64,000 bases of DNA from Sphingobacterium hotanense (GCF_008274825.1 NZ_CP030848.1:3905618-3969617), one strand, 5' to 3'; numbered from the stretch's first letter, positions 33,913-43,886 are shown. Made by a program: numbers and translations. Notes: a model not told the origin generated them from the sequence alone.

Positions 33913-36900
33913 TTACGCTTCAAATGTGTTTCTTACCTTAGTCATGTAACCAATATTTGGTTGCACGTTGATCTCTTCTAGTACGTAATAAACACGCTCG
34001 TTACGTAGTGCTTTTGAAACTTCTGATTCTGGATCGTTAGCATCTCCAAAGATAATCGCATTTGCCGAACATGCTGCTTGACAAGCCATTTGAATATCTC
34101 CGTCCTTAACTTTACGATTTTCGATCTTAGCTTGCAATTTACCAGCTTGAATACGTTGGATACACATTGAACATTTCTCCATAACCCCACGAGAACGTGT
34201 CGTTACATCAGGATTCAATACTAATTGTGTAAATTCGTTATTCAAGTAGTTGTCAAAGCGTGAATCATTCCAGTAGTTAAACCAGTTAAAACGACGTACT
34301 TTATATGGACAGTTGTTTGCACAGTAACGAGTACCGAAACAACGGTTGTAAGCCATATGGTTAAGACCTTCTGAAGAGTGAACAGTCGCCAATACCGGAC
34401 ATACAGTCTCACATGGAGCATGCTCACAGTGTTGACATAACATCGGTTGGTGAACAACAGTTACATCTTCGTAATCTAAACCGTCTGCTTTCGCAATCTC
34501 TTTTTCTTTTGTAAGCTTCGCTTCACCACTGTTGATTGTGTAGTAACGGTCAATACGCAACCAGTGCATCTCACGACGACGGCGAACCTCGTCACGACCA
34601 ACAACCGGAATATTGTTTTCTACGTTACATGCAACGATACAAGATCCACAACCTGTACAAGCGTTCAAGTCAATTGCCATCACCCAACGGTGACCTGGTT
34701 GCTCAAACTTGTTCCATAAGTCGTAAGTCTGATGTGTATCAGCAAAACGACCTGACTCTGAATTTGGATCTTTTAAATATTTAGCAAATGAAGTTTCACG
34801 AATAATGTTACGACCTTCAATCGTGTGGTGAGTTTGCGTTTGTGCTAATTCGTAGATTCCTGATGCTTTCGAAACAGTAGCTTTAGCTGTAAATTGAACA
34901 GTACCATTTACTAAGCTTGCGAATGGATAAGCATTCACACCTACATTATTACCTGCTTTACCTACTTTCGTACGACCATAACCTACAGCAATGGAAACCG
35001 TACCTTTAGCTTGACCAGGCTGCAATACAACCGGTAAATCTACTTTGTAACCATTAGCTTCAACAGTCACTTTTCCAGTTTCTTTAACCCCTAGTTCTTC
35101 AGCATCCTGAGGGTTGATAGCTGCATAGTTATCCCAAGTTACTTTTGATACTGGATCTGGCAACTCTTGTAAGTATGCGTTATTTGCATAACGACCATCT
35201 CTCAATGTAGTAGATTCGTATAATTTCAATTCTACCCCACCAGCGATACGTTTGCTATCGTTCGCAATTGCCGCAGCTACAGCATTCGCATCAACAGCAG
35301 CGCTGTATGATGATCCTGTCGTAGTTCCTTTAAATACGAAACCTTGTTGTAAAACGTCTTTCCATGTTTTTCCTGTACCCGCTAAGATATTAGCTTCCCA
35401 GTATTCTTTCACGAAATCGTGGATTGGTTTATTAACACCTGCCCATACTAACAATGACTGTTCAGCTTGGCGTGTGTTAAATACAGGATTGATAGTAGGT
35501 TGAACGATGGTGAATAAACCTTCTTTTGCAGAGGAGTCACCCCATGCTTCTAAGAAAGTACAGTTAGGAGCGATTGCTTTCAATTCTGAAGCTGTCTCAT
35601 CTGCTCTATCAGCGAATGATACCGAGTAATCGATTTTCGCGATCGCAGCTTTTACATCATCAACTTTGAAATAATCATAAACCGGGTTGCTATTCAAGAA
35701 GAAAGCAACACCAACTTGACCAGCTTTAGCAGCAGTTAAGAACTGTTGGAAAGCAGCATCCGAACCTTGATATTGTTTTGAGTAATTATCTAAATCGATA
35801 ATCGCTCCATATGCGCCTAATGCTGAGTTGATCGCATTTACTAACAATTGAACGTTAGTATCATTTGATCCGGCAACGACTAAAGCAGCACCTCTAGCAG
35901 CAACTAATTCTTTCGCAGCTAAAGTGATTACCTTTTTCGCTTTTGCATTGTTCGTACCACCAGCTACAGATTGTCCTGTGATTTCATTGTATAATGAAAC
36001 TAATACAGCACCTTCTTCCGATGGCTTAATCGCAACACGCGCATCAGCATTCGAACCTGTCATCGATAGACCCGATTCGAATTGAATATGACGTGACATT
36101 TTACCGCCTTTCAACGATTTATGATCACGGTTTTTAATATAATCTTGTGTGTGCTCTTCCCCTGCTACCCATGAACCTAGGAAGTCTGCTGCTACTGAAA
36201 CAACAACCTGCGCTTTGTCGAAGTGGTATGAAGGGATAACTGCTTTACCAAATGCTGTTCTATTTGCTTCGATAATACCGCTGTAAGAAACAGCATCAAC
36301 TTGAACTAAATTGGTTGAAGGGTATTTCGCAGCTAAAGCAGCGATAGCAGCTAATGTTGAAGGACTGTTTACTGTGTTGGCAACGATGGTAATTTGCTTA
36401 CCAGCACCTTGCGCCTTGTTCAAAGCATCAACAACAGCTTTATCCAACTGAGACCATTCTACATCTTTACCAGCAATTTGCGGATTCTGTAGTTTGGACA
36501 TATCATATAAGTCAAGTACAGAAGCTGCAGTTTGCGCGTCAGTACCTTGATTTAAGCCAACTGAATTTTTATTAGCCTCTAAAGAGATTGGACGTCCCTC
36601 GCGAGTTCTAACGATTACACTCTGACCATTGAAGGATGATGCGTAAAAGTTAGGGATACCTGGAGTTACCTCCTCCGGCTTGATTACATAAGGTACAGCC
36701 TTATGAATCGGCGTACGGTTACATGCAGCTAAAGTTACAGCACCTAATCCAAAGCCTAATGCCTTCAAGAAGTCACGACGTGGAGTTTTTGTACTTAAAC
36801 CTGCTTCATTTAACACATCTTCTACGGGAATAGGCTCAGCAAACTCCCCTTTGCTTCCTTCTACAAAAGCTGGAGTCTGATTTAACTCTTCTAAACCTTT

Positions 36901-36924
36901 CCAATATTTTTTATTGCTTTCCAT
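33913..36924 (-). CDS. actB: Alternative complex III subunit ActB (molybdopterin-type fold plus Fe-S domain)
   Basis: A large periplasmic subunit of 1003 aa. An N-terminal Tat signal (RRDFLKALGFGLGAVTLAAC) suggests folded export and possibly lipid anchoring. The first 700 residues resemble the molybdopterin oxidoreductase fold, which in this family lacks the cofactor. The C-terminal ferredoxin-like part has four Cys clusters: CTGCGSCIVAC, CQHCEHAPCETVC, CFGTRYCANNC and CSMCIQRI...CQAAC, fitting three [4Fe-4S] and one [3Fe-4S] centre. It lies 41 bases after actA. Confidence 0.95.
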   Translation of the reverse strand: MESNKKYWKGLEELNQTPAFVEGSKGEFAEPIPVEDVLNEAGLSTKTPRRDFLKALGFGLGAVTLAACNRTPIHKAVPYVIKPEEVTPGIPNFYASSFNGQSVIVRTREGRPISLEANKNSVGLNQGTDAQTAASVLDLYDMSKLQNPQIAGKDVEWSQLDKAVVDALNKAQGAGKQITIVANTVNSPSTLAAIAALAAKYPSTNLVQVDAVSYSGIIEANRTAFGKAVIPSYHFDKAQVVVSVAADFLGSWVAGEEHTQDYIKNRDHKSLKGGKMSRHIQFESGLSMTGSNADARVAIKPSEEGAVLVSLYNEITGQSVAGGTNNAKAKKVITLAAKELVAARGAALVVAGSNDTNVQLLVNAINSALGAYGAIIDLDNYSKQYQGSDAAFQQFLTAAKAGQVGVAFFLNSNPVYDYFKVDDVKAAIAKIDYSVSFADRADETASELKAIAPNCTFLEAWGDSSAKEGLFTIVQPTINPVFNTRQAEQSLLVWAGVNKPIHDFVKEYWEANILAGTGKTWKDVLQQGFVFKGTTTGSSYSAAVDANAVAAAIANDSKRIAGGVELKLYESTTLRDGRYANNAYLQELPDPVSKVTWDNYAAINPQDAEELGVKETGKVTVEANGYKVDLPVVLQPGQAKGTVSIAVGYGRTKVGKAGNNVGVNAYPFASLVNGTVQFTAKATVSKASGIYELAQTQTHHTIEGRNIIRETSFAKYLKDPNSESGRFADTHQTYDLWNKFEQPGHRWVMAIDLNACTGCGSCIVACNVENNIPVVGRDEVRRRREMHWLRIDRYYTINSGEAKLTKEKEIAKADGLDYEDVTVVHQPMLCQHCEHAPCETVCPVLATVHSSEGLNHMAYNRCFGTRYCANNCPYKVRRFNWFNYWNDSRFDNYLNNEFTQLVLNPDVTTRSRGVMEKCSMCIQRIQAGKLQAKIENRKVKDGDIQMACQAACSANAIIFGDANDPESEVSKALRNERVYYVLEEINVQPNIGYMTKVRNTFEA

Positions 36925-36965
36925 TTAAGCTATATATAAGATTCCGTATTTCTAATTAAACTCTA

Positions 36966-38246
36966 TTAATAGTGACACTTACCACACTCTAATCCACCGA
37001 TCATTGCAGCAGTCATCTTCTCACCTTTTTTCAACTTCTCGTGTGCTTTGATCAATTGATCGTAATATGCGTTGTCCGCATTTACTTCTGTCGTTTTGTG
37101 ACAGTCAACACACCATTTCATTGTAAGTGGAGAATATTGATAAACTTCTTCCATATCTTGGATCGGACCGTGACATGTTTGACACTCAACACCTGCAACA
37201 ACTACGTGCTGTGAGTGGTTAAAGTATGCAAAGTCAGGTAAGTTATGAATTCTAACCCATTCGATAGGACGAGGATTGTTTCCGTAAGTTCTAGTTTCAG
37301 GATCATAATCAACCGCACGATAGATTTTCAAAATCTCTGGTGAAATCTCACCATCATAGTGATCAGATGCAGTTACTGTGTTGTGACAGTTCATACATAC
37401 GTTCGCTGATGGAATTGAAGCATTCTTAGATTTGAACGCACCACCGTGACAATATTGACACTCAATCTGGTTAACACCTGCGTGAATCTGGTGAGAGAAC
37501 TTAATCGGTTGTACAGGCTTGTAACCTTCATGTACACCCACGTTCCACATGGCTTTCCAACCCGCAACGCCTAAAAGACCCACAACCATCAATACCACAA
37601 AGAATACCAACTTCTTGTTCTTCAAGAATGCTTTCGCAAACTTAGCAGAACTACTTTCGCCAGCCTCTTCATGTTGAGCTTGTGCAGCAGCAATTGTCGC
37701 TTGGTTAGCAGCAATCACCTTCTCTAAAGTTTTTGTAACACGGTTTAAAGCAAAGATTACCGCAACAGCAACGACGAACAAAGCAACTAAGCCTATGATC
37801 ATCATTCCACTGGCATCACTGCTAGCAGCAGCACCTCCAGCCGGAGCTTTCGATTGCTTCTCAGCTAATTTAACTTCCTCTGCTTGTACATAAGCGATGA
37901 TATCTTTAATATCAGCCTCTGACAAGTGAGCGTAAGGAGCCATCATTGTAGGGTATTCAGCCTTCAATGCAACAGCTTGCTCATCTCCTGAATCAACCAT
38001 CCCTTGTGGATTATGAATCCACTTAACAATCCAAGCCTCTTCACGACGCTCAGATAAACCCTTTAAATCTGGACCTGTAATTTTCTTACCAACAGCGTGA
38101 CAAGAGTTACAAGCGTTCGATTTGAAGAGAGCAGCACCATTCGCGGCATCCTGTGCTTGCGAGGTTGTTGTAACGGCAAATAACAATACCAAACTGATCG
38201 ATATTGACTTCGCAAGTCTTCCCAAAACGGATGAGATATTTCTCAT
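36966..38246 (-). CDS. actA: Alternative complex III subunit ActA, multiheme cytochrome with extra N-terminal heme domain
   Basis: First gene of the respiratory run. After a signal peptide there is a monoheme cytochrome c domain (CNSCH; distal Met probably in YPTMMAPYAHL), then hydrophobic segments near residues 150-170 and 210-235. The pentaheme domain follows, with CQYCH, CMNCH, CQTCH, CVDCH and CGKCH. Five hemes are the described ActA core; the N-terminal domain makes six sites. ATG at 38246 is used rather than GTG at 38255. The 230 bases upstream hold no gene and no exact TAnnTTTG box that I can confirm. Confidence 0.92.
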   Translation of the reverse strand: MRNISSVLGRLAKSISISLVLLFAVTTTSQAQDAANGAALFKSNACNSCHAVGKKITGPDLKGLSERREEAWIVKWIHNPQGMVDSGDEQAVALKAEYPTMMAPYAHLSEADIKDIIAYVQAEEVKLAEKQSKAPAGGAAASSDASGMMIIGLVALFVVAVAVIFALNRVTKTLEKVIAANQATIAAAQAQHEEAGESSSAKFAKAFLKNKKLVFFVVLMVVGLLGVAGWKAMWNVGVHEGYKPVQPIKFSHQIHAGVNQIECQYCHGGAFKSKNASIPSANVCMNCHNTVTASDHYDGEISPEILKIYRAVDYDPETRTYGNNPRPIEWVRIHNLPDFAYFNHSQHVVVAGVECQTCHGPIQDMEEVYQYSPLTMKWCVDCHKTTEVNADNAYYDQLIKAHEKLKKGEKMTAAMIGGLECGKCHY

Positions 38247-38486
38247 ATTTAGCACTTTATACTATTTTATGTGTAATAATTAATTGTTGACACTTAGAGT
38301 ATGTACACAGAAGCGTACAAAACAATGCACAAAAGTATAACTTATTAAGCAATCCCTGACAATCTGATGACGTAATTTGTCAATTTATAATCATTCTAAA
38401 TAGATATCATAGAATCGTCATAAAGTGCCCTAATATAACAATAATGTGATTTTATACCACGTTTTTATTATTAACTTAGTGTCACT

Positions 38487-38951
38487 ATGAAATGGATATA
38501 TTTCTTTTTTCTCTATTTTTTATTTACAAGTTGTGCACAATCACAATCCAAGCATACACATACGACTATGAACGACGAAACGAAATACAACAAATTAACT
38601 CCAGAAGAAGAATATGTCATTCTTCATAAAGGAACGGAACGACCCTTTACTGGAGAGCTATTAGACAACAAAGCCAAAGGAACTTATATCTGTCGCCGTT
38701 GCGACGCCCCATTATACGAGTCGAAAGATAAATTTGAATCACATTGTGGCTGGCCGAGTTTTGACGATGAGATACCAGGTGCTGTAAAAAGAGAAGTTGA
38801 TGCAGATGGTCGAAGAACCGAAATTCTGTGTGCGAAGTGTGGTGCACACCTAGGTCATGTTTTTGAGGGTGAAGGATTCACCGCCAAAAACACGAGACAT
38901 TGTGTAAATTCTATTTCAATGAAGTTTGTTCCTGCGGCTCCTCAACAATAG
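38487..38951 (+). CDS. msrB: Peptide-methionine (R)-S-oxide reductase MsrB, lipoprotein form
   Basis: Repairs methionine-R-sulfoxide in proteins. The MsrB domain (about residues 34-148) has the zinc cysteines CRRC and CAKC, the GWPSFDDEI motif and the catalytic Cys in RHCVNSISM. An N-terminal lipoprotein signal (FLFTSC, Cys16) indicates a membrane-anchored extracytoplasmic enzyme. Its end overlaps the end of the convergent LacI-type gene by 41 bases. Confidence 0.93.
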   Translation: MKWIYFFFLYFLFTSCAQSQSKHTHTTMNDETKYNKLTPEEEYVILHKGTERPFTGELLDNKAKGTYICRRCDAPLYESKDKFESHCGWPSFDDEIPGAVKREVDADGRRTEILCAKCGAHLGHVFEGEGFTAKNTRHCVNSISMKFVPAAPQQ

Positions 38952-39945
38952 CCGACGAACCTCTTACAAGAAGCTCACAAGGGATTACAATTTTTTGTAG
39001 TTCCTTATTTTTCCCCTTGATTTCATTCAACAAGGTATGTATCAGTTCATTCGCGATTGCTACAGTATCCTGAGTAACCACCGAAATATCGGGATCATGC
39101 AATTTGAACAACGTGTGATCATCAAAAGCAACCATATTAGGTAGCTTCATTCCATGCTCCTTTACGGCCTTCAGACCATCGATAGCTAAATAATTGGTTG
39201 CGAATAAAACAGCGTCCAAGTTATTATCATGAATAAACTCATACAATTGCTCTACGGCTGTTTCTTCCTCTTCATCCAAACGAACTTTCTTGATGTACGC
39301 CTGCTGCTGATAATCATCAATCGCTTTCATATAGCCTTCTAAACGATCGCGCATCTGTGTCTGATTCGAATAGAGCGAAACGAAACCTACCTTCTTATTT
39401 TTCGGATTATCTAGCAAATGTTTTGTAGCCTCAAAAGCCCCGTTAAAGTTATCCAATACGACGTAATGGGTATCTAATTGCGGTACATATCGGTCAAACA
39501 GTACCAAAGGGACGTTATTTTTATTCAAATTGCTCAAAGTATCCTCCAAACCTTCTGGAGGCGTAATAATGTAGCCATCAACCTGCCTATCATAAAACAA
39601 TTGAATAAGCTCTCTAGCTTTCGTAGGATCGTTGTCCATACTACAGTAGATGATGTGATAGCCATTTTCATAGGCAATTCGCTCAATGTATTTCGCAATA
39701 TTTGAGAAGAAAGGATTGGAAATATCTTCGACAATCAAACCTAAAATCTTGGACTGTCCAGTTCGCAAACTTTGAGCTAACTGATTAGGCTTATAACCTA
39801 CCTTCTTGACGTATTCTAACACACGCTTGGTTAAACTCTCACTAATTCGTTTCTCTTTAGCTTTCCCGTTCAAAATAAAAGATACAGTCGTAACGGAAAC
39901 TCCAAGAGTTTTTGCAATATCACTAATTAAAATACGCTTTCTCAT
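38911..39945 (-). CDS. LacI-family transcriptional regulator
   Basis: A 344-aa repressor-type protein. The N-terminal helix-turn-helix and hinge are clear ([44 protein letters not shown]), followed by a periplasmic-binding-protein-like sensor domain. It is divergent from the GH92 gene; the 160-base gap holds an array of GCTAAA half-sites, so it likely controls GH92 and itself. The ligand is unknown, perhaps a mannose-related sugar given the neighbour. Confidence 0.9.
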   Translation of the reverse strand: MRKRILISDIAKTLGVSVTTVSFILNGKAKEKRISESLTKRVLEYVKKVGYKPNQLAQSLRTGQSKILGLIVEDISNPFFSNIAKYIERIAYENGYHIIYCSMDNDPTKARELIQLFYDRQVDGYIITPPEGLEDTLSNLNKNNVPLVLFDRYVPQLDTHYVVLDNFNGAFEATKHLLDNPKNKKVGFVSLYSNQTQMRDRLEGYMKAIDDYQQQAYIKKVRLDEEEETAVEQLYEFIHDNNLDAVLFATNYLAIDGLKAVKEHGMKLPNMVAFDDHTLFKLHDPDISVVTQDTVAIANELIHTLLNEIKGKNKELQKIVIPCELLVRGSSAIVEEPQEQTSLK

Positions 39946-39994
39946 GCTAGGTCAACAGTGGATTATAGGAAATTTTACCAAATATATAATTTCA

Positions 39995-40045
39995 GCTAAA
40001 TTTTAGCAAGCAATTGCTAAATTATTTGCTAAATAATCCGCTAAA
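39995..40045. promoter_or_regulatory. Candidate operator array (GCTAAA half-sites)
   Basis: Direct GCTAAA copies begin at 39995, 40016, 40028 and 40040, the last three spaced exactly 12 bases apart. An inverted partner gives an 8-bp palindrome arm pair, TTTAGCAA (40002-40009) and TTGCTAAA (40014-40021). The array lies between the divergent LacI-type and GH92 genes, just upstream of the GH92 -7 box. Confidence 0.5.
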
Positions 40046-40068
40046 AGGATTTATTAAATAAATAAAAC

Positions 40069-40076
40069 TATTTTTG
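40069..40076 (+). promoter_or_regulatory. Candidate -7 box of the GH92 gene
   Basis: TATTTTTG fits TAnnTTTG and lies 29 bases before the GH92 ATG and directly after the half-site array. No clear -33 TTG is visible, which may fit regulated transcription. Confidence 0.45.
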
Positions 40077-40105
40077 TATAGAGTACACTATTTATAACGA
40101 ATATT

Positions 40106-42367
40106 ATGACCTTTCATTATACCCGGACGCTAAAATCACTTTTCTTAGGTTCGGCGATGCTGACATTAGTTAGCAATGCTGCCGCCCAGACATTAACGCG
40201 TTATGTCGATCCTTTTATAGGAACCGGAGGACATGGACACACCTATCCTGGTGCTACCGTCCCTTTCTCCCTAGTACAATTATCTCCCGACAACGGTAAA
40301 AATGGTTGGGATTGGGTCAGTGGATACCATATCTCTGCAGATTCCATCGCCGGATTCAGTCATATGCACCTTAGCGGAACCGGAATCGGTGATTGGTTGG
40401 ACATCGCTATCATGCCAATGCTGAAACCGATCAAAAATTATAAAATCGATACACGTGTTTCATTTTCGCACGCAAATGAATCGGCAGGCCCAGGATATTA
40501 TGCGGTACAGTTGGACAATCAGATCCAAGCAAGACTTACAGCAACAGAACGCGTCGGATATCATCAATATCAATTCCCAGCCTCCGCAGAACCAACCGTA
40601 CGCTTAGACCTAAATCATGCCTACAATTGGGACAAACCAACGGACACCGAAATCCAAATTTTGAACGACAGTACCGTTGTTGGGAAAAGATATTCCTATG
40701 GTTGGGCCAATCAGCAACATATTTACTTTGCTATACGCTTTTCTGCTCCTTTCAAACAATATCTACTCAACGGGAAAGAAAGCAGCACAAAAGAATTACG
40801 CGTAGAAAACCTAGGAAAACTTACAGAACCAGCTGTCAATGCGCAGTTCATTTTTCCGAATAGCAAGCAAATTGAATTAAAAGTCGCTCTATCTACAAGC
40901 AATCAGCAGAAAGCCCTTTTAGCCTTAAACGAAATACCAAATTGGTCATTCGACGCAGTGAAAGATCAAGCTGAGCAGAAATGGGAAAAGGAATTAGGAA
41001 AGATTGAAGTAGCAAGTAAAGATGATCGCTTGAAGAAAATTTTCTATACCGCTTTATATCATACCGCAATCTCGCCGACCCTCTACTCGGACCAAGACGG
41101 CGAATACAAAAACTATAAGGGACAGCAGCGCACCATGCCTAACAACGGCCAACGCTATACCCTGTTCTCTCTTTGGGATACTTTCAGAGCCTTAAAACCA
41201 TTATTTACCATCACCCAACCCGAAAGATACACCGACATCATCAATAGCATGCTCGCATTCTATGATGAAAACGGACTGCTTCCCGTTTGGGATCTGAGCA
41301 CCTTCGAAACGAATACCATGACCGGATACCATGCTATCCCAGTTATAGCCGATGCGATATTGAAAGACTGGCCGGGAATCGATCAAGAGCGAGCATATCA
41401 GGCGATGTTAGCGAGTGCACATCAATCCATCCGTGAAGTACCTGCTTATATAGAATATGGCTATGTTCCGCAAGATGTCAACGGTGGTTCTGTGACCAAA
41501 ACATTGGAATACGCATTCGATGACTATTGCATATCATTAGTTGCTAGAAAACTGGGAAAACAGGATGATTATAATAAATTTACCAAGCGCGCCAAGAGCT
41601 ATATCAATCATTTCGACCCCCAAACTGGTTTTATGCGCGCCAAAAAGAAAGACGGAAAGTTCATCGAGCCGTTCGATCCTTTTTATTCCGAACACGATTT
41701 TGACAAAAGCCAATACATCGAAGGTAATGCTTGGCAACACTCCTTCTTCGTTCCTCACGATGTTCGTGGACTAGCGAAGCTATTCCCTAAAAAAGATGGT
41801 CTAGATAAGATGTTGGACACTCTATTTACCGCACCATCTCATATGACCGGTGAAAACCAATCGCCTGACGCGTCCGGATTCATTGGTCAGTATGCACATG
41901 GTAATGAACCGAGCCACCATATCGCCTACATGTATAGCTATATCGGCAAACCTTGGAAGACACAGGAAAAGGTAAGAGCCATTATTGATTCGATGTACCA
42001 CGACCGACCAGATGGCTATGCCGGAAACGAAGATGCAGGACAGATGAGCGCATGGGCAGTATGGTCCATGATGGGCTTATACCCAGCAAGCCCTGTCAAC
42101 GGAGAATATGTATTTGGAAGCCCTGTATTAGACGGAGCAACAATCCATATGCCCGGAGGGAAAAAGTTCCGCATAAGCGCTAAAAACAACAGCGAAAAGA
42201 ATATATACATTAGGTCGATCAGATTGAACGGAAAGAGATATACAAAATCTTATATAACGCATGCGGAGATGCTAAAGGGCGGCGAATTGGTATTCGAAAT
42301 GTCGCCAGTACCGAATAAGAAATACGGAATTAAGCGAAAAGATCAGCCCTCTTCCATGGAAAACTAA
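40106..42367 (+). CDS. GH92-family alpha-mannosidase
   Basis: Calcium-dependent exo-alpha-mannosidase of the kind that trims N-glycans or yeast mannan. Signal peptide (ending SNAAAQ), then the N-terminal beta-sandwich (YVDPFIGTGGHGHTYPGA, SGYHISADSIAGFSHMHLSGTG) and the helical catalytic domain with EGNAWQHSFFVPHD (likely acid Glu), GNEPSHHIAYMYSYIG and GNEDAGQMSAWAVWSMMGLYP (likely base Asp). 753 aa is normal. Linkage specificity (1,2; 1,3; 1,6) is not readable. A single gene controlled from the divergent LacI gene, by inference. Confidence 0.93.
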   Translation: MTFHYTRTLKSLFLGSAMLTLVSNAAAQTLTRYVDPFIGTGGHGHTYPGATVPFSLVQLSPDNGKNGWDWVSGYHISADSIAGFSHMHLSGTGIGDWLDIAIMPMLKPIKNYKIDTRVSFSHANESAGPGYYAVQLDNQIQARLTATERVGYHQYQFPASAEPTVRLDLNHAYNWDKPTDTEIQILNDSTVVGKRYSYGWANQQHIYFAIRFSAPFKQYLLNGKESSTKELRVENLGKLTEPAVNAQFIFPNSKQIELKVALSTSNQQKALLALNEIPNWSFDAVKDQAEQKWEKELGKIEVASKDDRLKKIFYTALYHTAISPTLYSDQDGEYKNYKGQQRTMPNNGQRYTLFSLWDTFRALKPLFTITQPERYTDIINSMLAFYDENGLLPVWDLSTFETNTMTGYHAIPVIADAILKDWPGIDQERAYQAMLASAHQSIREVPAYIEYGYVPQDVNGGSVTKTLEYAFDDYCISLVARKLGKQDDYNKFTKRAKSYINHFDPQTGFMRAKKKDGKFIEPFDPFYSEHDFDKSQYIEGNAWQHSFFVPHDVRGLAKLFPKKDGLDKMLDTLFTAPSHMTGENQSPDASGFIGQYAHGNEPSHHIAYMYSYIGKPWKTQEKVRAIIDSMYHDRPDGYAGNEDAGQMSAWAVWSMMGLYPASPVNGEYVFGSPVLDGATIHMPGGKKFRISAKNNSEKNIYIRSIRLNGKRYTKSYITHAEMLKGGELVFEMSPVPNKKYGIKRKDQPSSMEN

Positions 42368-42426
42368 AACCATTGGATAAATTGTCATGTTATAACCTTA
42401 GGTACACAATTTGATAACATAAGGGA

Positions 42427-42432
42427 AAGGAG
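42427..42432 (+). promoter_or_regulatory. Shine-Dalgarno site of the DUF493 gene
   Basis: AAGGAG lies 9 bases before the ATG at 42442. Such clear sites are rare in this window and in Bacteroidota generally, so it supports this start. Confidence 0.6.
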
Positions 42433-42441
42433 AAAAACATA

Positions 42442-42765
42442 ATGAGTGATTTCAACAACATTAACATAAAAGACATTCAGGACGGAAACAACGGACAGGA
42501 TTTCTACAAAAACTTTAGAGAGAAATTGGTAGAAGTAGAACAGTTTCCTTCGATCTATACCTTTAAGTTCATCGTGAAAACTGACTCTGATCAGGGCGAG
42601 CAGGTTAAAGCCTTATTTACCCATTCTTCCGCTAAGTTTTCCGAAAAAAGTTCATCAGGGGGAAAATATACTTCTATTACCATTGAAAACTTTGTAAATT
42701 CTGCCGACGAAGTAATAGAATATTACAAAAAGGTCGCAGAGATACCGGGTGTAATGATGTTATAA
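42442..42765 (+). CDS. DUF493-family protein
   Basis: A 107-aa cytoplasmic protein with an ACT/ferredoxin-like fold predicted for the family (FPSIYTFKFIVKTDSDQGEQVKALF, KYTSITIENFVNSADEVIEYYKKVAEIPGVMML). The family includes YbeD of E. coli, where a role near lipoate metabolism has been suggested from context only. Here there is no such context. It ends in a strong shared terminator. Confidence 0.85.
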   Translation: MSDFNNINIKDIQDGNNGQDFYKNFREKLVEVEQFPSIYTFKFIVKTDSDQGEQVKALFTHSSAKFSEKSSSGGKYTSITIENFVNSADEVIEYYKKVAEIPGVMML

Positions 42766-42810
42766 AATAATAAAGGAAGGGTGCCAAATTGGCACCCTTC
42801 CTTTATTATT
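42766..42810. terminator. Bidirectional terminator
   Basis: A near-perfect 22-bp stem with a single central base, core AAGGAAGGGTGCC / GGCACCCTTCCTT, with AT-rich outer arms on both sides. It separates the convergent DUF493 and collagen-like genes and overlaps the stop of the latter. Confidence 0.9.
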
Positions 42811-43687
42811 CTTGTTCCGATTGTATTTCTTTCATCGCTTGCTCGACTGCCTCTATGTTGTTAAAATCGATATTCCTCCTCTTCAAACTCACATAGAGAT
42901 TGGAAGGAATAATCACAAACCTATAATTAATTCCAGTCGACAACGGTAGCAACGCACCACCATCATGAACGAATCTGTATAACACAAGTTCTCTCAGCTT
43001 AAGTTTAAAAGCAATTGTACTTATTCGACCACCGGCACGACTAGTGTAGGGCAAAGGAAATGCACCTCCACCGTAATCTAAGTAAACCAAAATCGCAGCG
43101 GACTGAATAACGGTTTCTGAAAGTTGCGACGAGTAAATATGAGCAATCCTCATCGTTGTACCGTCCATAATACTATCTTTATATCTTACAGCCGTTTTCC
43201 AGCCGGAATACAAAACCCTGGCGTCGGCTTTCAAATTTGTACCAACTCCCCAACCACTTGCCGTTTTGGGACCATATAAAATCATCTGCGCTGTATTCAT
43301 ATAAAAGTCTCCCACGACTCCCAATGTTGCTGCAGGAACCGCAGTTCCTGAAAGAATCTTTGTGCCGTTTGTACCATTCACACCGTCCTTCCCATCGTCT
43401 CCTTTTATACGAGTGGGGCTCCCCCAACCTGCCGCCAACTTTGGCCCATAGAGGTCGCCTGTTACAGTCCGAAAATAAAAATCACCAATTTTCCCTAATG
43501 TTGCTGCTGGAACCGTTGCACCACTTAAGAATACCGAGCCATCCGCCCCCTTTATCCCCTGAGCCCCCTTTTCGCCAACTTCACCCTGATCACCTTTCGG
43601 CCCCTGAGGTCCCATATCACCTTTTTTACATGCTCCAGCAAATAGTATAACTATTCCAAGTAAGAGCATAAGAATCTTTGTTTTCAT
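42806..43687 (-). CDS. Collagen-like repeat lipoprotein
   Basis: A 293-aa exported protein of unknown function. Lipoprotein signal (IVILFAGAC) is followed by Gly-X-Y repeats (GDMGPQGPKGDQGEVGEKG) and two similar modules, VPAATLGKIGDFYFRTVTGD and VPAATLGVVGDFYMNTAQ, each ending in a YGPK segment and separated by a second Gly-X-Y stretch. The C-terminal 120 residues match nothing I recognise. The start is set at ATG 43687, where the signal begins; the frame extends upstream to 43822 without support. It may be a surface or adhesion protein. Confidence 0.75.
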   Translation of the reverse strand: MKTKILMLLLGIVILFAGACKKGDMGPQGPKGDQGEVGEKGAQGIKGADGSVFLSGATVPAATLGKIGDFYFRTVTGDLYGPKLAAGWGSPTRIKGDDGKDGVNGTNGTKILSGTAVPAATLGVVGDFYMNTAQMILYGPKTASGWGVGTNLKADARVLYSGWKTAVRYKDSIMDGTTMRIAHIYSSQLSETVIQSAAILVYLDYGGGAFPLPYTSRAGGRISTIAFKLKLRELVLYRFVHDGGALLPLSTGINYRFVIIPSNLYVSLKRRNIDFNNIEAVEQAMKEIQSEQE

Positions 43688-43886
43688 ACATATCAAGTTT
43701 AATTCAGTACCAATGATTGCTGAACTAAAACTAGTGTATTTATAAAGATTCAATTTTGTAAATGAGCGACAGAAGTATTCCAGCGAGTGGAGCAGCCCAA
43801 TTAATGAGTAAAAACCTTCCATGTTTCTATTGAAACACCATCAGGAAAGAGAGTACGTGGTGTCCTTTGAAAACAGAAACGCTCAG

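Noticed and set aside
43688..43822. Longer N-terminus for the collagen-like protein
   Set aside because: It would put a good lipoprotein signal in the middle of the protein; ATG 43687 starts exactly at that signal.
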